A model generated the notes under the pieces. It saw only the letters and a program-made list of their open reading frames with translations, was not told the origin of the DNA and ran no database searches. A stretch of 64,000 nucleotides of DNA from Streptomyces sp. MA5143a (GTDB lineage Bacteria; Actinomycetota; Actinomycetes; Streptomycetales; Streptomycetaceae). The position numbers and the translations under genes are program-made. How positions within the stretch are numbered: position 1 is the stretch's first letter; each line of letters begins with the position of its first letter. This document shows, one piece after another, positions 57,034 to 64,000 of this stretch. Where the stretch lies: assembly GCF_900290235.1 (NCBI RefSeq), contig NZ_OLMK01000067.1, positions 1-64,000 of the forward strand, written 5' to 3'.

Positions 57034-57708
57034 GTGGACGACGTTCTGCGGCGCGCCCCGCTCTTCGCGGCGCTCGATGACGAGCAGGCCGCGGAGCTCC
57101 GCGCCTCCATGAGTGAGGTGACCCTCGCGCGCGGTGACGCTCTCTTCCACGAGGGCGACCCCGGGGACCGCCTCTATGTGGTCACCGAGGGCAAGGTCAA
57201 GCTGCACCGCGCGTCGCCCGACGGCCGCGAGAACATGCTCGCCGTGCTCGGACCCGGTGAACTGATCGGCGAGCTGTCGCTGTTCGACCCGGGACCGCGG
57301 ACGGCCACCGCCACCGCGCTGACCGAGGTCAAGCTGCTCGGCCTCGGCCACGGCGACCTCCAGCCGTGGCTGAACGCGCGCCCCGAGGTGGCGGCCGCGC
57401 TGCTGCGCGCCGTCGCGCGGAGGCTGCGGAAGACCAACGACCAGATGTCCGACCTGGTGTTCTCGGACGTCCCGGGCCGTGTCGCCCGTGCGCTGCTGGA
57501 CCTCTCCCGGAGGTTCGGTGTGCAGTCCGAGGAAGGCATCCACGTGGTGCACGACCTCACGCAGGAGGAGCTGGCGCAGCTCGTCGGGGCGTCCCGCGAG
57601 ACCGTCAACAAGGCGCTCGCCGACTTCGCGCAGCGTGGCTGGCTGCGGCTGGAGGCCCGCGCGGTGATCCTGCTGGACGTGGAGCGACTGGCGAAGCGGT
57701 CGCGCTGA
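57034..57708 (+). CDS. crp: Crp/Fnr-family transcription factor (cAMP receptor protein)
   Basis: A 224-residue regulator. GTG start with AAGGAGAG at ideal spacing. The cyclic nucleotide domain (residues 1-125) has LFHEGDPGDRLYVVTEGKVKL and GELIGELSLFDPGPRTATA, the phosphate-binding cassette G-E-L-S-x-F-x-x-x-x-R-T. The winged HTH (DLTQEELAQLVGASRETVNK) recognises GTG-N6-CAC sites. Streptomyces Crp controls germination, vegetative growth and antibiotic production. A rho-independent terminator follows. Confidence 0.96.
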   Translation: MDDVLRRAPLFAALDDEQAAELRASMSEVTLARGDALFHEGDPGDRLYVVTEGKVKLHRASPDGRENMLAVLGPGELIGELSLFDPGPRTATATALTEVKLLGLGHGDLQPWLNARPEVAAALLRAVARRLRKTNDQMSDLVFSDVPGRVARALLDLSRRFGVQSEEGIHVVHDLTQEELAQLVGASRETVNKALADFAQRGWLRLEARAVILLDVERLAKRSR

Positions 57709-57773
57709 CCTTCGCCACGCACCGGTGACCGGTCATCGGTTGCCGACCGCCGGCCGCGGTTTCTTGTACGTCG

Positions 57774-57818
57774 CTGGGAGCCCGCCCCGTTCGTGGGGGC
57801 GGGCCCCAGTGGTTTTTC
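57774..57818 (+). terminator. rho-independent terminator of crp
   Basis: Hairpin CTGGGAGCCCGCCCC / GGGGCGGGCCCCAG (57774-57788 and 57796-57809, one bulge) followed by TGGTTTTTCC. Confidence 0.9.
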
Positions 57819-57879
57819 CGTGCCCTCGCCACGCCCTGGACGGCCTGCCTCGCTCCGACCCTGGAGGCACAGTGGTCCT

Positions 57880-58716
57880 ATGGCTGTGAGAGGGGCCCGG
57901 AGAGGGCTGGACGCGCGGGGGTACATCGAGCGGGAGGGGTCGCTGGGGCGGGTCGCGGAGGGGTTTCGGGGGGTGGTGGCCGCCGCTCGGGACCGGGTGC
58001 TGGAGTTGTTCGGGACGCGGCTGCACAGCGCGTACCTCTACGGGTCGATCCCTCGTGGCACCGCCCGCCCCGGCCGCAGTGATCTCGACCTGCTGGTGGT
58101 GCTGCGGGACGAGCCCACCGACGCGGACCGGGCGGAGGCAGGAGCCCTGGACGAGGCGCTGGACCGGGAGTTCCCGCAGATCGACGGGGCGGGGACCCTG
58201 CTCGTCAGCCGGGCCAGGGTGCTCAGTGATCCGGAGCGCTACGACCTGGGGTGGTTCTTGGCCTGCCTGTGCACCCCGTTGCTGGGCCAGGACCTCGCCG
58301 AGGACCTGCCCCGGTACCGGCCTGACTCCCTCCTCGCCCGCGAGACCAACGGCGACCTGGCGCGGCTGCTGCCCCGCTGGCGGGAACGCGTCGCCGCCGC
58401 GTCCACCCCCGAGGCCCGGCGCTCCCTCGTGCGCTCCTGCTCCCGCCGCCTCGTGCGGACCGGGTTCACCCTCGTCATGCCCCGCTGGAACGGCTGGACC
58501 AGCGACCTCCACGAGATGGCGGAGGCGTTCGGGGAGTACTACCCCGAGCGCGCCGACCGGATGAGGGCGGCGGCGGCCGCCGCGTACGCCCCGGACGCCG
58601 ATCCCGAGGGGCATGAGGCCCTGCTGCGGTCCTACGTCGACGACCTCGGGCCCTGGCTGGCCGAGGAGTACGCGCGCGTGCACGGCGTCAAGGCACCTCG
58701 CCCGGACGAAGGGTGA
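57880..58716 (+). CDS. minimal nucleotidyltransferase-type protein (Pol beta fold)
   Basis: A 278-residue protein. Near residues 55-75 LYGSIPRGTARPGRSDLDLL shows the NTase motif G-S-x-x-R-G-x(n)-S-D-x-D. A helical C-terminal domain (LCTPLLGQDLAEDLPRY) resembles the partner half of AadA-like adenylyltransferases, but overall similarity is too weak to claim an antibiotic target. The start ATG at 57880 has a weak ribosome site; a GGAGG lies 13 bases upstream. It interrupts the otherwise conserved order crp-MBL-NUDIX-RidA. Confidence 0.78.
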   Translation: MAVRGARRGLDARGYIEREGSLGRVAEGFRGVVAAARDRVLELFGTRLHSAYLYGSIPRGTARPGRSDLDLLVVLRDEPTDADRAEAGALDEALDREFPQIDGAGTLLVSRARVLSDPERYDLGWFLACLCTPLLGQDLAEDLPRYRPDSLLARETNGDLARLLPRWRERVAAASTPEARRSLVRSCSRRLVRTGFTLVMPRWNGWTSDLHEMAEAFGEYYPERADRMRAAAAAAYAPDADPEGHEALLRSYVDDLGPWLAEEYARVHGVKAPRPDEG

Positions 58717-59010
58717 GGTGCCGGCCGAGGGGCCGAGCGAGAGGCTGATGACCGACGGTGGCGGCGGCTCGGTCGACCCCACGGGTCCCAGTGGCCTCCC
58801 CGGCCCTCCTGAGCCTTCTCAGCCTTGCTCCTCCCCCAGAGGTCCGTCGAGCCCTCCAGAGGCTCGTTCGAGCTCCTCCGAGGCCCGTCGAGGCTCCTGG
58901 GGCCCCTCAGGCCCCTCCCGCACCTCCGGCGGCATCCGGCGGCCTCCGGCGCGCTTTCGGGCCGCAGCGGGCCGCCCATGCCGCCCGGAGGCCCGTCCGG
59001 GGCCTCGCTC
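58717..59010. other. gene-free low-complexity interval
   Basis: The 294 bases between the nucleotidyltransferase stop and the MBL hydrolase stop are rich in short TCC/GGC/GAGGCC repeats (GGCCTCC, GAGGC, CCTCCGG). No gene or family is recognised. Convergent transcription meets here. Confidence 0.5.
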
Positions 59011-59841
59011 TCAGATCAGGCCATGATCGGTCAGGTACTCCATCTGCGCGCGTACCGACAGTTCCGCGGCCGGCCAGAGGGAGCGGTCGACGTCGGCGTA
59101 GACGTGGGCGACCACCTCGCCGGGCGTGCCGTAGCCGTCCTCGACCGCCGTCTCGACCTGGGCCAGTCGGTGGGCCCGGTGGGCGAGGTAGTACTCGACG
59201 ACACCCTGGGCGTCGTCGAGGACGGGGCCGTGGCCGGGCAGGACGGTGTGGACGCCGTCGTCCACCGTGAGGGACCTGAGGCGCCTCAGGGAGTCGAGGT
59301 AGTCGCCGAGACGGCCGTCGGGGTGGGCCACGACCGTCGTACCGCGGCCGAGGACGGTGTCGCCCGTCAGGACGGCCCGGTCGGCCGGGAGGTGGAAGCA
59401 GAGGGAGTCGGCGGTGTGGCCGGGCGTGGGGACGACGCGGAGTTCCAGGCCGTCGACGCTCACCACGTCGCCCGCGCCGAGTCCCTCGTCGCCGAGCCGG
59501 AGGGCCGGGTCGAGGGCCCGTACGTTGGTCCGGGTCAGCTCCGCGAAGCGCGCGGCGCCCTCCGCGTGGTCGGGGTGGCCGTGCGTGAGCAGGGTCAGCG
59601 CGACGCGCTTGCCGGCCCTCTCCGCGGTCTCGACGACCTTGCGCAGGTGCCCGTCGTCCAGGGGGCCGGGGTCGATCACCACCGCCAGGTCGGAGTCGGG
59701 CTCGGAGACGATCCAGGTGTTGGTGCCGTCGAGGGTCATCGCGGACGCGTTCGGCGCGAGGACGTTCACCGCGCGCGTGGTGGCGGGCCCCGAGAGGACA
59801 CCGCCCCTCGGCTGTCCGGGGAGGGCTGCTGCGTCGGTCAT
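59011..59841 (-). CDS. metallo-beta-lactamase-fold hydrolase (Rv3677c-like)
   Basis: A 276-residue MBL protein starting at ATG 59841 (MTDAAALPGQPRGGVLSGPA); the frame stays open upstream across the NUDIX gene but that has no merit. Metal motif LTLLTHGHPDHAEGAARF (H-x-H-x-D-H), further ligands in VVPTPGHTADSLCF and AVLTGDTVLGRG, and HTVLPGHGPVLDDAQ. This matches human LACTB2-like single-strand RNA endonucleases/hydrolases. The ATG overlaps the stop of the NUDIX gene by 4 bases, so they are coupled. Rv3677c sits at the same place in mycobacteria. Confidence 0.9.
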   Translation of the reverse strand: MTDAAALPGQPRGGVLSGPATTRAVNVLAPNASAMTLDGTNTWIVSEPDSDLAVVIDPGPLDDGHLRKVVETAERAGKRVALTLLTHGHPDHAEGAARFAELTRTNVRALDPALRLGDEGLGAGDVVSVDGLELRVVPTPGHTADSLCFHLPADRAVLTGDTVLGRGTTVVAHPDGRLGDYLDSLRRLRSLTVDDGVHTVLPGHGPVLDDAQGVVEYYLAHRAHRLAQVETAVEDGYGTPGEVVAHVYADVDRSLWPAAELSVRAQMEYLTDHGLI

Positions 59842-60707
59842 GCGGGGCCTCCCCCGGACGGTATGCGCTTGGTGAACTCGTCGTGGCCGGGCCAGGAGAG
59901 GATCACTTCGTCGTTCTCCAGGCGGGCGCGGGCGAGCACCGGGGTCAGATCGCGGCCGGGTGCCGCGGCGAGCGCCCCGGCGGCCGTGTCGTACGGCGTG
60001 AGCTGGCGCAGGGTCGCGATGGTGGGCGGCATCATCAGCAGCTCGCCCTTGTCGTAGCCCTCGGCGGCCTCGCGGGGGCGGATCCACACGGTGCGGTCGG
60101 CCTCCGTGGAGGCGTTGCGGGTGCGCTGGCCCTGCGGGAGGGCCGCCACGAAGAACCACGTGTCGTAGCGGCGGGCCTCGAACTCGGGGGTGATCCAGCG
60201 GGTCCAGGCGCCGAGCAGGTCCGAGCGCAGGACCAGGCCCCGGCGGTCCAGGAACTCCGCGAAGGACAGGTCCCGGGCGGCCACGGCGGCGCGGTCCGCC
60301 TCCCAGTCGTCGCCGGTGGTGTCCCCGACCACCGTGTCGGGGGTGGGGCCGGCGAGCAGGACCCCGGCCTCCTCGTACGTCTCGCGGACGGCCGCGCAGA
60401 CGATCGCCTGGGCACCGGTTTCGTCGACGCCGAGCCGGTCGGCCCACCACGCGCGCGTGGGGCCCGCCCAGCGGATCCTGCGGTCGTCGTCGCGCGGGTC
60501 GACCCCGCCGCCCGGATACGCGTACGCGCCCCCGGCGAAGGCCATGGAGGCGCGTCTGCGCAGCATGTGCACGACCGGGGTGTCGGCCGTGTCCTTGAGC
60601 AGCATGACGGTGGCGGCCCGCCTGGGGGTCACCGGTGTCAGCGTGCCGGCCGCGAGCCGGCGGATGCGATCCGGCCACTCGGGTGGGTACCACTGCCCGT
60701 TTGCCAT
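59838..60707 (-). CDS. NUDIX hydrolase (NUDT19-like)
   Basis: A 289-residue NUDIX protein. The box is AAVRETYEEAGVLLAG (core R-E-x-x-E-E-x-G) after a long insert; the preceding GAYAYPGGGVDPRDDDR is typical of the NUDT19/NUDT8-like branch with AYPGG. The middle insert (AGPTRAWWADRLGVDET) and the C-terminal region are as in that group. The predicted substrate is a CoA or nucleotide diphosphate derivative. Operon with the MBL gene downstream. Confidence 0.87.
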   Translation of the reverse strand: MANGQWYPPEWPDRIRRLAAGTLTPVTPRRAATVMLLKDTADTPVVHMLRRRASMAFAGGAYAYPGGGVDPRDDDRRIRWAGPTRAWWADRLGVDETGAQAIVCAAVRETYEEAGVLLAGPTPDTVVGDTTGDDWEADRAAVAARDLSFAEFLDRRGLVLRSDLLGAWTRWITPEFEARRYDTWFFVAALPQGQRTRNASTEADRTVWIRPREAAEGYDKGELLMMPPTIATLRQLTPYDTAAGALAAAPGRDLTPVLARARLENDEVILSWPGHDEFTKRIPSGGGPA

Positions 60708-60787
60708 GGGCGGAGGCTAACCCGTGACGGCCGGATGTTCGAGTGAGCCCCCGCGATCTTGTGGCTGCCGAGGGGGCACGGGGGCCG

Positions 60788-61255
60788 TCACGCCGACGTG
60801 AGCTCCACCTGGATCTCCACCTCGACCGGCGCGTCCAGCGGCAGCACGGCCACACCGACCGCGCTGCGCGCGTGCACACCCTTGTCGCCGAGGACGGCGC
60901 CGAGGAGCTCGCTCGCGCCGTTGAGCACGGCGGGCTGGCCGGTGAAGTCCGCGGCCGAGGCGACGAAGCCGACGACCTTCACGACGCGGGCCACGCGGTC
61001 GAGGTCGCCCGCGACCGACTTCACGGCGGCGAGGGCGTTCAGGGCGCAGGTGCGGGCCAGGTCCTTGGCCTCCTCGGGGGTGACCTCCGCGCCGACCTTG
61101 CCGGTGACGGGCAGCTTGCCGTCCACCATGGGGAGCTGGCCGGCGGTGTACACGTACACCCCGGACTGCACGGCCGGCTGGTACGCGGCGAGCGGAGGGA
61201 CCACCTCGGGCAGGCTCAGCCCGAGTTCCGCGAGCTTGGCCTCGACGGCGCTCAT
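60788..61255 (-). CDS. RidA-family protein
   Basis: A 155-residue YjgF/YER057c/UK114 family enzyme that deaminates reactive enamine/imine intermediates from PLP enzymes. I start at ATG 61255 (MSAVEAKLAELGLSLPEVVP). Conserved features: SGVYVYTAGQLPM near the active-site entry and a C-terminal VEIQVELTSA; the catalytic Arg of the RidA type is not obvious near VARVVKVVGFV, so it may be a Rid7-like member. It overlaps the DUF4177 gene by 4 bases (ATGA). Rv3678c is the mycobacterial counterpart. Confidence 0.88.
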   Translation of the reverse strand: MSAVEAKLAELGLSLPEVVPPLAAYQPAVQSGVYVYTAGQLPMVDGKLPVTGKVGAEVTPEEAKDLARTCALNALAAVKSVAGDLDRVARVVKVVGFVASAADFTGQPAVLNGASELLGAVLGDKGVHARSAVGVAVLPLDAPVEVEIQVELTSA

Positions 61256-61416
61256 GCCGACTTCTCGCGCTTCAGGTAGGCGACGAGCTGCTCGGGGTTG
61301 TTCGGCCCGGGCACGACCTGGACGAGCTCCCAGCCGTCCTCGCCCCAGGTGTCCAGGATCTGCTTCGTGGCATGGACGAGCAGCGGCACGGTCGCGTATT
61401 CCCACTTCTTGGTCAT
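61252..61416 (-). CDS. small DUF4177 protein
   Basis: A 54-residue protein (MTKKWEYATVPLLVHATKQI at the start) with the W-E-Y-x-T-V and DTWGEDGWELVQVV signature of DUF4177. The D-G-W-E-L motif is invariant in the family. Function unknown. Its last four bases contain the RidA start codon, so the pair is coupled. Confidence 0.88.
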   Translation of the reverse strand: MTKKWEYATVPLLVHATKQILDTWGEDGWELVQVVPGPNNPEQLVAYLKREKSA

Positions 61417-61532
61417 GCGGCCGACTTTAGCCCCTGGCCCGCACCGGTTCCGCCGCTGCCCCGGGCAGGTCCGGACGGCCATGTGGGGCGGAGTTGTCCA
61501 CAGCCTCCCGCGTATGCCGCGCGCGGACTGGT

Positions 61533-61545
61533 TAGGCTCGAATAC
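61533..61545 (+). promoter_or_regulatory. -10 box of a leaderless arsA-like transcript
   Basis: TAGGCT at 61533-61538 is followed by seven bases and the GTG start codon. This spacing predicts that transcription begins at the start codon. No Shine-Dalgarno sequence is present. The -35 is not clear. Confidence 0.6.
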
Positions 61546-62523
61546 GTGAGCAGGCTCCAGGTCGTCAGCGGCAAGGGCGGGACCGGAAAGACCACGGTCG
61601 CCGCCGCACTCGCGCTCGCCCTCGCGACCGAGGGGAAACGCACCCTCCTGGTCGAGGTCGAGGGCAGACAGGGCATCGCACAGCTCTTCGAGACGGAAGC
61701 CCTTCCGTACGAGGAGCGGAAGATCGCGGTGGCTCCCGGGGGCGGGGAGGTGTACGCGCTGGCCATCGACCCCGAACTGGCCCTGCTGGACTACCTCCAG
61801 ATGTTCTACAAGCTCGGCGGTGCGGGCCGGGCCCTGAAGAAGCTCGGCGCGATCGACTTCGCCACCACGATCGCGCCCGGCCTCAGGGACGTCCTCCTGA
61901 CCGGCAAGGCGTGCGAGGCGGTGCGCCGCAAGGAGAAGAGCGGGCGGTACACCTACGACTACGTGGTGATGGACGCCCCGCCCACCGGCCGCATCACGCG
62001 CTTCCTGAACGTGAACGACGAGGTGGCGGGGCTCGCGAAGATCGGCCCGATACACAATCAGGCCCAGGCGGTCATGCGGGTGCTGAAGTCGCCGGAGACG
62101 GCGGTGCACCTGGTGACGCTGCTGGAGGAGATGCCCGTCCAGGAGACGGCCGACGGGATCGCCGAACTGCGGGCGGCGAAGCTGCCGGTGGGGCGGATCA
62201 TCGTCAACATGGTGCGGCCCGAGCTGCTGGACTTCGACGAGCTGGAGCTGGCGCGCGCGGTGCCGCGTACGGCGGTCGCCAAGTCGCTGTCCACGGCCGG
62301 CCTCGGCGGCGCCCGGCGCGGCGGCAACGCCGAGCGTCTGGTGGAGCCGCTGCTCGCGCAGGCCGAGGAGTACGCCGAGCGGTACACGCTGGAGCACGAG
62401 CAGCGGGGTGTCCTCGGCGAGCTGGGCCTGCCCCTGCACGAACTGCCACTGCTCGCCGAGGGCATGGACCTGGCGGGACTGTACGAACTGGCCACGGAAC
62501 TGCGTCAGCAAGGGATCTCATGA
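61546..62523 (+). CDS. ArsA-family ATPase (first of pair)
   Basis: A 325-residue P-loop ATPase of the ArsA/GET3 family. GTG start followed by SRLQVVSGKGGTGKTTVAAAL, the deviant Walker A. A' motif LLVEVEGRQGIAQLF, and Walker B YVVMDAPPTGRITRF. The sequence in A' departs from the D-x-D-P of true ArsA (VEVEG), so arsenite transport is unlikely. Paired ATPases of this kind (Rv3679/Rv3680 in mycobacteria, structure known as BagAB from memory) form a heterodimer and are linked to glycerol and nitric oxide metabolism. Coupled to its partner by ATGA overlap. Confidence 0.93.
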   Translation: MSRLQVVSGKGGTGKTTVAAALALALATEGKRTLLVEVEGRQGIAQLFETEALPYEERKIAVAPGGGEVYALAIDPELALLDYLQMFYKLGGAGRALKKLGAIDFATTIAPGLRDVLLTGKACEAVRRKEKSGRYTYDYVVMDAPPTGRITRFLNVNDEVAGLAKIGPIHNQAQAVMRVLKSPETAVHLVTLLEEMPVQETADGIAELRAAKLPVGRIIVNMVRPELLDFDELELARAVPRTAVAKSLSTAGLGGARRGGNAERLVEPLLAQAEEYAERYTLEHEQRGVLGELGLPLHELPLLAEGMDLAGLYELATELRQQGIS

Positions 62524-63902
62524 CTTCGGACCCGGCCGCCGCCCCGCACGAATCGGCCCACGCCTCCGACGGACACCGCGCGATCAACTCGATCCGGCCC
62601 CTCGCGATCGACCCGCTGCTCGACGACCCCGAGACCCGCATCGTGGTGTGCTGCGGCGCGGGCGGCGTCGGCAAGACGACCACGGCGGCGGCCCTGGGGC
62701 TGCGGGCCGCGGAGCGCGGCCGGAAGGTGGTCGTGCTGACCATCGACCCGGCCCGGCGGCTCGCCCAGTCGATGGGCATCGACTCGCTGGACAACACCCC
62801 GCGCCGGGTGAAGGGCGTCGAGGACCGGCGAGAGGTCCCGCCCGACGGCTCCGCCGAGGACGGCGGCCGACGGGCGGGCGGCGAACTGCACGCCATGATG
62901 CTCGACATGAAGCGCACGTTCGACGAGATCGTCGAGGCGCACGCGGACCCCGACCGGGCGTCGGCGATCCTGGGCAACCCCTTCTACCAGTCGCTCTCCG
63001 CCGGCTTCGCGGGCACACAGGAGTACATGGCGATGGAGAAGCTGGGCCAGCTGCGGTCCCGCGACGAGTGGGACCTGATCATCGTCGACACCCCACCGTC
63101 CCGTTCGGCGCTGGACTTCCTGGACGCCCCGAAACGGCTCGGTTCGTTCCTGGACGGCAAGCTGATCCGGGTGCTGCTGGCGCCCGCGAAGGTCGGCGGG
63201 CGGGCCGGGATGAAGTTCCTGAACGTCGGCATGTCGATGATGACGGGCGCCCTGGGCAAGCTGCTCGGCGGTCAACTACTCAAGGACGTACAGACGTTCG
63301 TGGCGGCGATGGACTCCATGTTCGGCGGTTTCCGTACCCGCGCGGACGCCACGTACAAGCTGCTCCAGGCGCCCGGTACGGCGTTCCTGGTGGTGGCCGC
63401 GCCGGAGCGGGACGCGTTGCGGGAGGCGGCGTACTTCGTGGAGCGGCTGGCCGCCGAGGACATGCCGCTGGCCGGTCTGGTGCTCAACCGCGTCCACGGC
63501 AGCGGCGCGGCCCAGCTGTCCGCCGAGCGCGCGCTCGCCGCCGCGGAAAATCTTGACGAGCCCCGCATTGTGGATCAGATGGACGGGAAAGCAGTTCGTA
63601 ACTCTCCCGACACGTCCGGCAGTTCAGAATCTCCCGCATCCACCGGCGCCCAGGACGGCTCCCCCGCCCCCGATCGCGCCGTCGAGACGTTGACCGCGGG
63701 TCTGCTCAGGCTGCACGCCGAGCGGATGCGGCTGCTCTCCCGCGAGCGGCGCACGCGTGACCGCTTCACCGCGCTGCATCCCGAGGTGGCGGTGGCCGAA
63801 GTGGCCGCGCTGCCCGGCGATGTCCACGACCTGGCTGGCCTGCGGGACATCGGGGACCGGCTCGCGACCGTACGGCCGGAACTGCCCACCACGGACGACT
63901 GA
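62520..63902 (+). CDS. ArsA-family ATPase (second of pair)
   Basis: A 460-residue ArsA/GET3-family ATPase starting at ATG 62520, which overlaps the stop of its partner. Walker A IVVCCGAGGVGKTTTAAAL, A' motif VVVLTIDPARRLAQSMG with the canonical D-P, and Walker B LIIVDTPPSRSALDFLD. Between A' and switch I lies an acidic linker. A C-terminal helical region of about 100 residues with Pro/Ser/Gly-rich hinge (PDTSGSSESPASTGAQ) distinguishes it. It probably forms a heterodimer with the first ATPase. In mycobacteria the gene next to this pair on the far side is whiB4, the wblA counterpart; that gene would be expected just beyond the window end. Confidence 0.93.
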   Translation: MTSDPAAAPHESAHASDGHRAINSIRPLAIDPLLDDPETRIVVCCGAGGVGKTTTAAALGLRAAERGRKVVVLTIDPARRLAQSMGIDSLDNTPRRVKGVEDRREVPPDGSAEDGGRRAGGELHAMMLDMKRTFDEIVEAHADPDRASAILGNPFYQSLSAGFAGTQEYMAMEKLGQLRSRDEWDLIIVDTPPSRSALDFLDAPKRLGSFLDGKLIRVLLAPAKVGGRAGMKFLNVGMSMMTGALGKLLGGQLLKDVQTFVAAMDSMFGGFRTRADATYKLLQAPGTAFLVVAAPERDALREAAYFVERLAAEDMPLAGLVLNRVHGSGAAQLSAERALAAAENLDEPRIVDQMDGKAVRNSPDTSGSSESPASTGAQDGSPAPDRAVETLTAGLLRLHAERMRLLSRERRTRDRFTALHPEVAVAEVAALPGDVHDLAGLRDIGDRLATVRPELPTTDD

Positions 63903-63938
63903 CCCACGAACGATCAGCGTCCCTACGACTGAACGGTG

Positions 63939-63955
63939 TCTCGGGGCACCCGAGA
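63939..63955. terminator. hairpin after the ArsA pair
   Basis: TCTCGGG / CCCGAGA with a 3-base loop, 37 bases after the stop codon. It could end the ArsA transcript or one arriving from the opposite strand. Nothing else is recognisable up to the window end. Confidence 0.6.
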
Positions 63956-64000
63956 GCCGGCACACCTGCCCGACGCGCCGACACCTCAAGGGCGCCCTGG

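Noticed and set aside
57880..58716. Aminoglycoside resistance gene (aadA-like)
   Set aside because: Only the generic nucleotidyltransferase motif matches. The remaining residues do not support a specific antibiotic target.
59842..60879. Upstream extension of the MBL hydrolase frame
   Set aside because: The frame remains open across the NUDIX gene but translates to Arg-rich nonsense there. The ATG at 59841 and its overlap with the NUDIX stop are convincing.
61911..62519. Upstream extension of the second ArsA-like protein
   Set aside because: It lies in the wrong frame within the first ArsA-like gene, and the ATGA overlap at 62520 explains the start.
61546..63902. Arsenite efflux operon
   Set aside because: The two ArsA-like ATPases have no arsB/acr3, arsC or arsR nearby, and the first protein lacks the usual A' aspartate-proline.

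Overview
The window is chromosomal DNA of a Streptomyces or very close relative. The G+C content is very high and nearly every gene shows extreme GC bias at third codon positions. GTG and TTG starts are common, TTA codons are almost absent, and hallmark genes are present (bldG with its anti-sigma partner, a giant tmk fusion, topA with a Lys/Ala tail, the actinobacterial tad/ssd locus, crp, a pair of ArsA-like ATPases). I see no prophage, no CRISPR array, no complete insertion sequence and no biosynthetic gene cluster. From holB (14.6 kb) to the ArsA pair (63.9 kb) the backbone order resembles, from memory, the Mycobacterium tuberculosis segment Rv3644c-Rv3680, so this is an old conserved core block with Streptomyces-specific insertions. 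The first 14 kb is more accessory.

Layout. 0-14.5 kb: a GNAT acetyltransferase; a Tat-exported protein with a perfect LacI-type operator upstream; an FtsX/MacB-type ABC exporter; a divergent NarL-family two-component pair; a WD40 protein that looks like a STAND regulator lacking its NTPase; a divergent tRNase Z-like metallo-beta-lactamase protein; tRNA-Thr(CGU); a lipoprotein peptidase. 14.6-25.9 kb: holB, the MFS-thymidylate kinase-coiled coil fusion, topA, a small membrane protein and a membrane Ser/Thr kinase. 26-35 kb: an N-methyltransferase-like protein, a lipoprotein, a K+-independent proton pyrophosphatase, the ApgA-like anti-sigma factor, bldG, and a divergent MrfA/YprA-like helicase. 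35-43.8 kb: the tad pilus genes and ssd, then two small RNAs flanking a HAD phosphatase: a minus-strand 6C RNA and a plus-strand 6S-like RNA. These are followed by a Fic-fold-like protein and a MinD/CooC-type ATPase. 43.8-53.4 kb: a polysaccharide deacetylase lipoprotein, a SulP-carbonic anhydrase fusion, acetyl-CoA synthetase, NhaA, a holin-X-like membrane protein and an epoxide hydrolase-like enzyme. 53.4-64 kb: MarP-type protease, CoA-type NUDIX, endonuclease III, Crp, a nucleotidyltransferase, an MBL hydrolase, a second NUDIX, RidA, a DUF4177 protein and two ArsA ATPases.

Themes. Development: bldG/ApgA, two in-frame TTA (bldA) codons (tadB codon 21 and codon 6 of the helicase beside bldG), and Crp. 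Envelope: ABC/two-component pair, tad pilus, deacetylase, kinase, MarP. Carbon and pH: acetyl-CoA synthetase, SulP-carbonic anhydrase, NhaA and pyrophosphatase. A structural theme is the set of short degenerate tandem repeats (periods 17, 20, 23, 30, 35 and 43 bp) just outside genes; two of these repeat the end of a coding sequence past its stop codon.

The least described candidates are the STAND-less WD40/tRNase Z-like divergent pair beside a tRNA gene, the 113-bp near-palindrome behind tmk, and the TTA control point in tadB. All function calls rest on motif recognition by eye; nothing was searched against a database.
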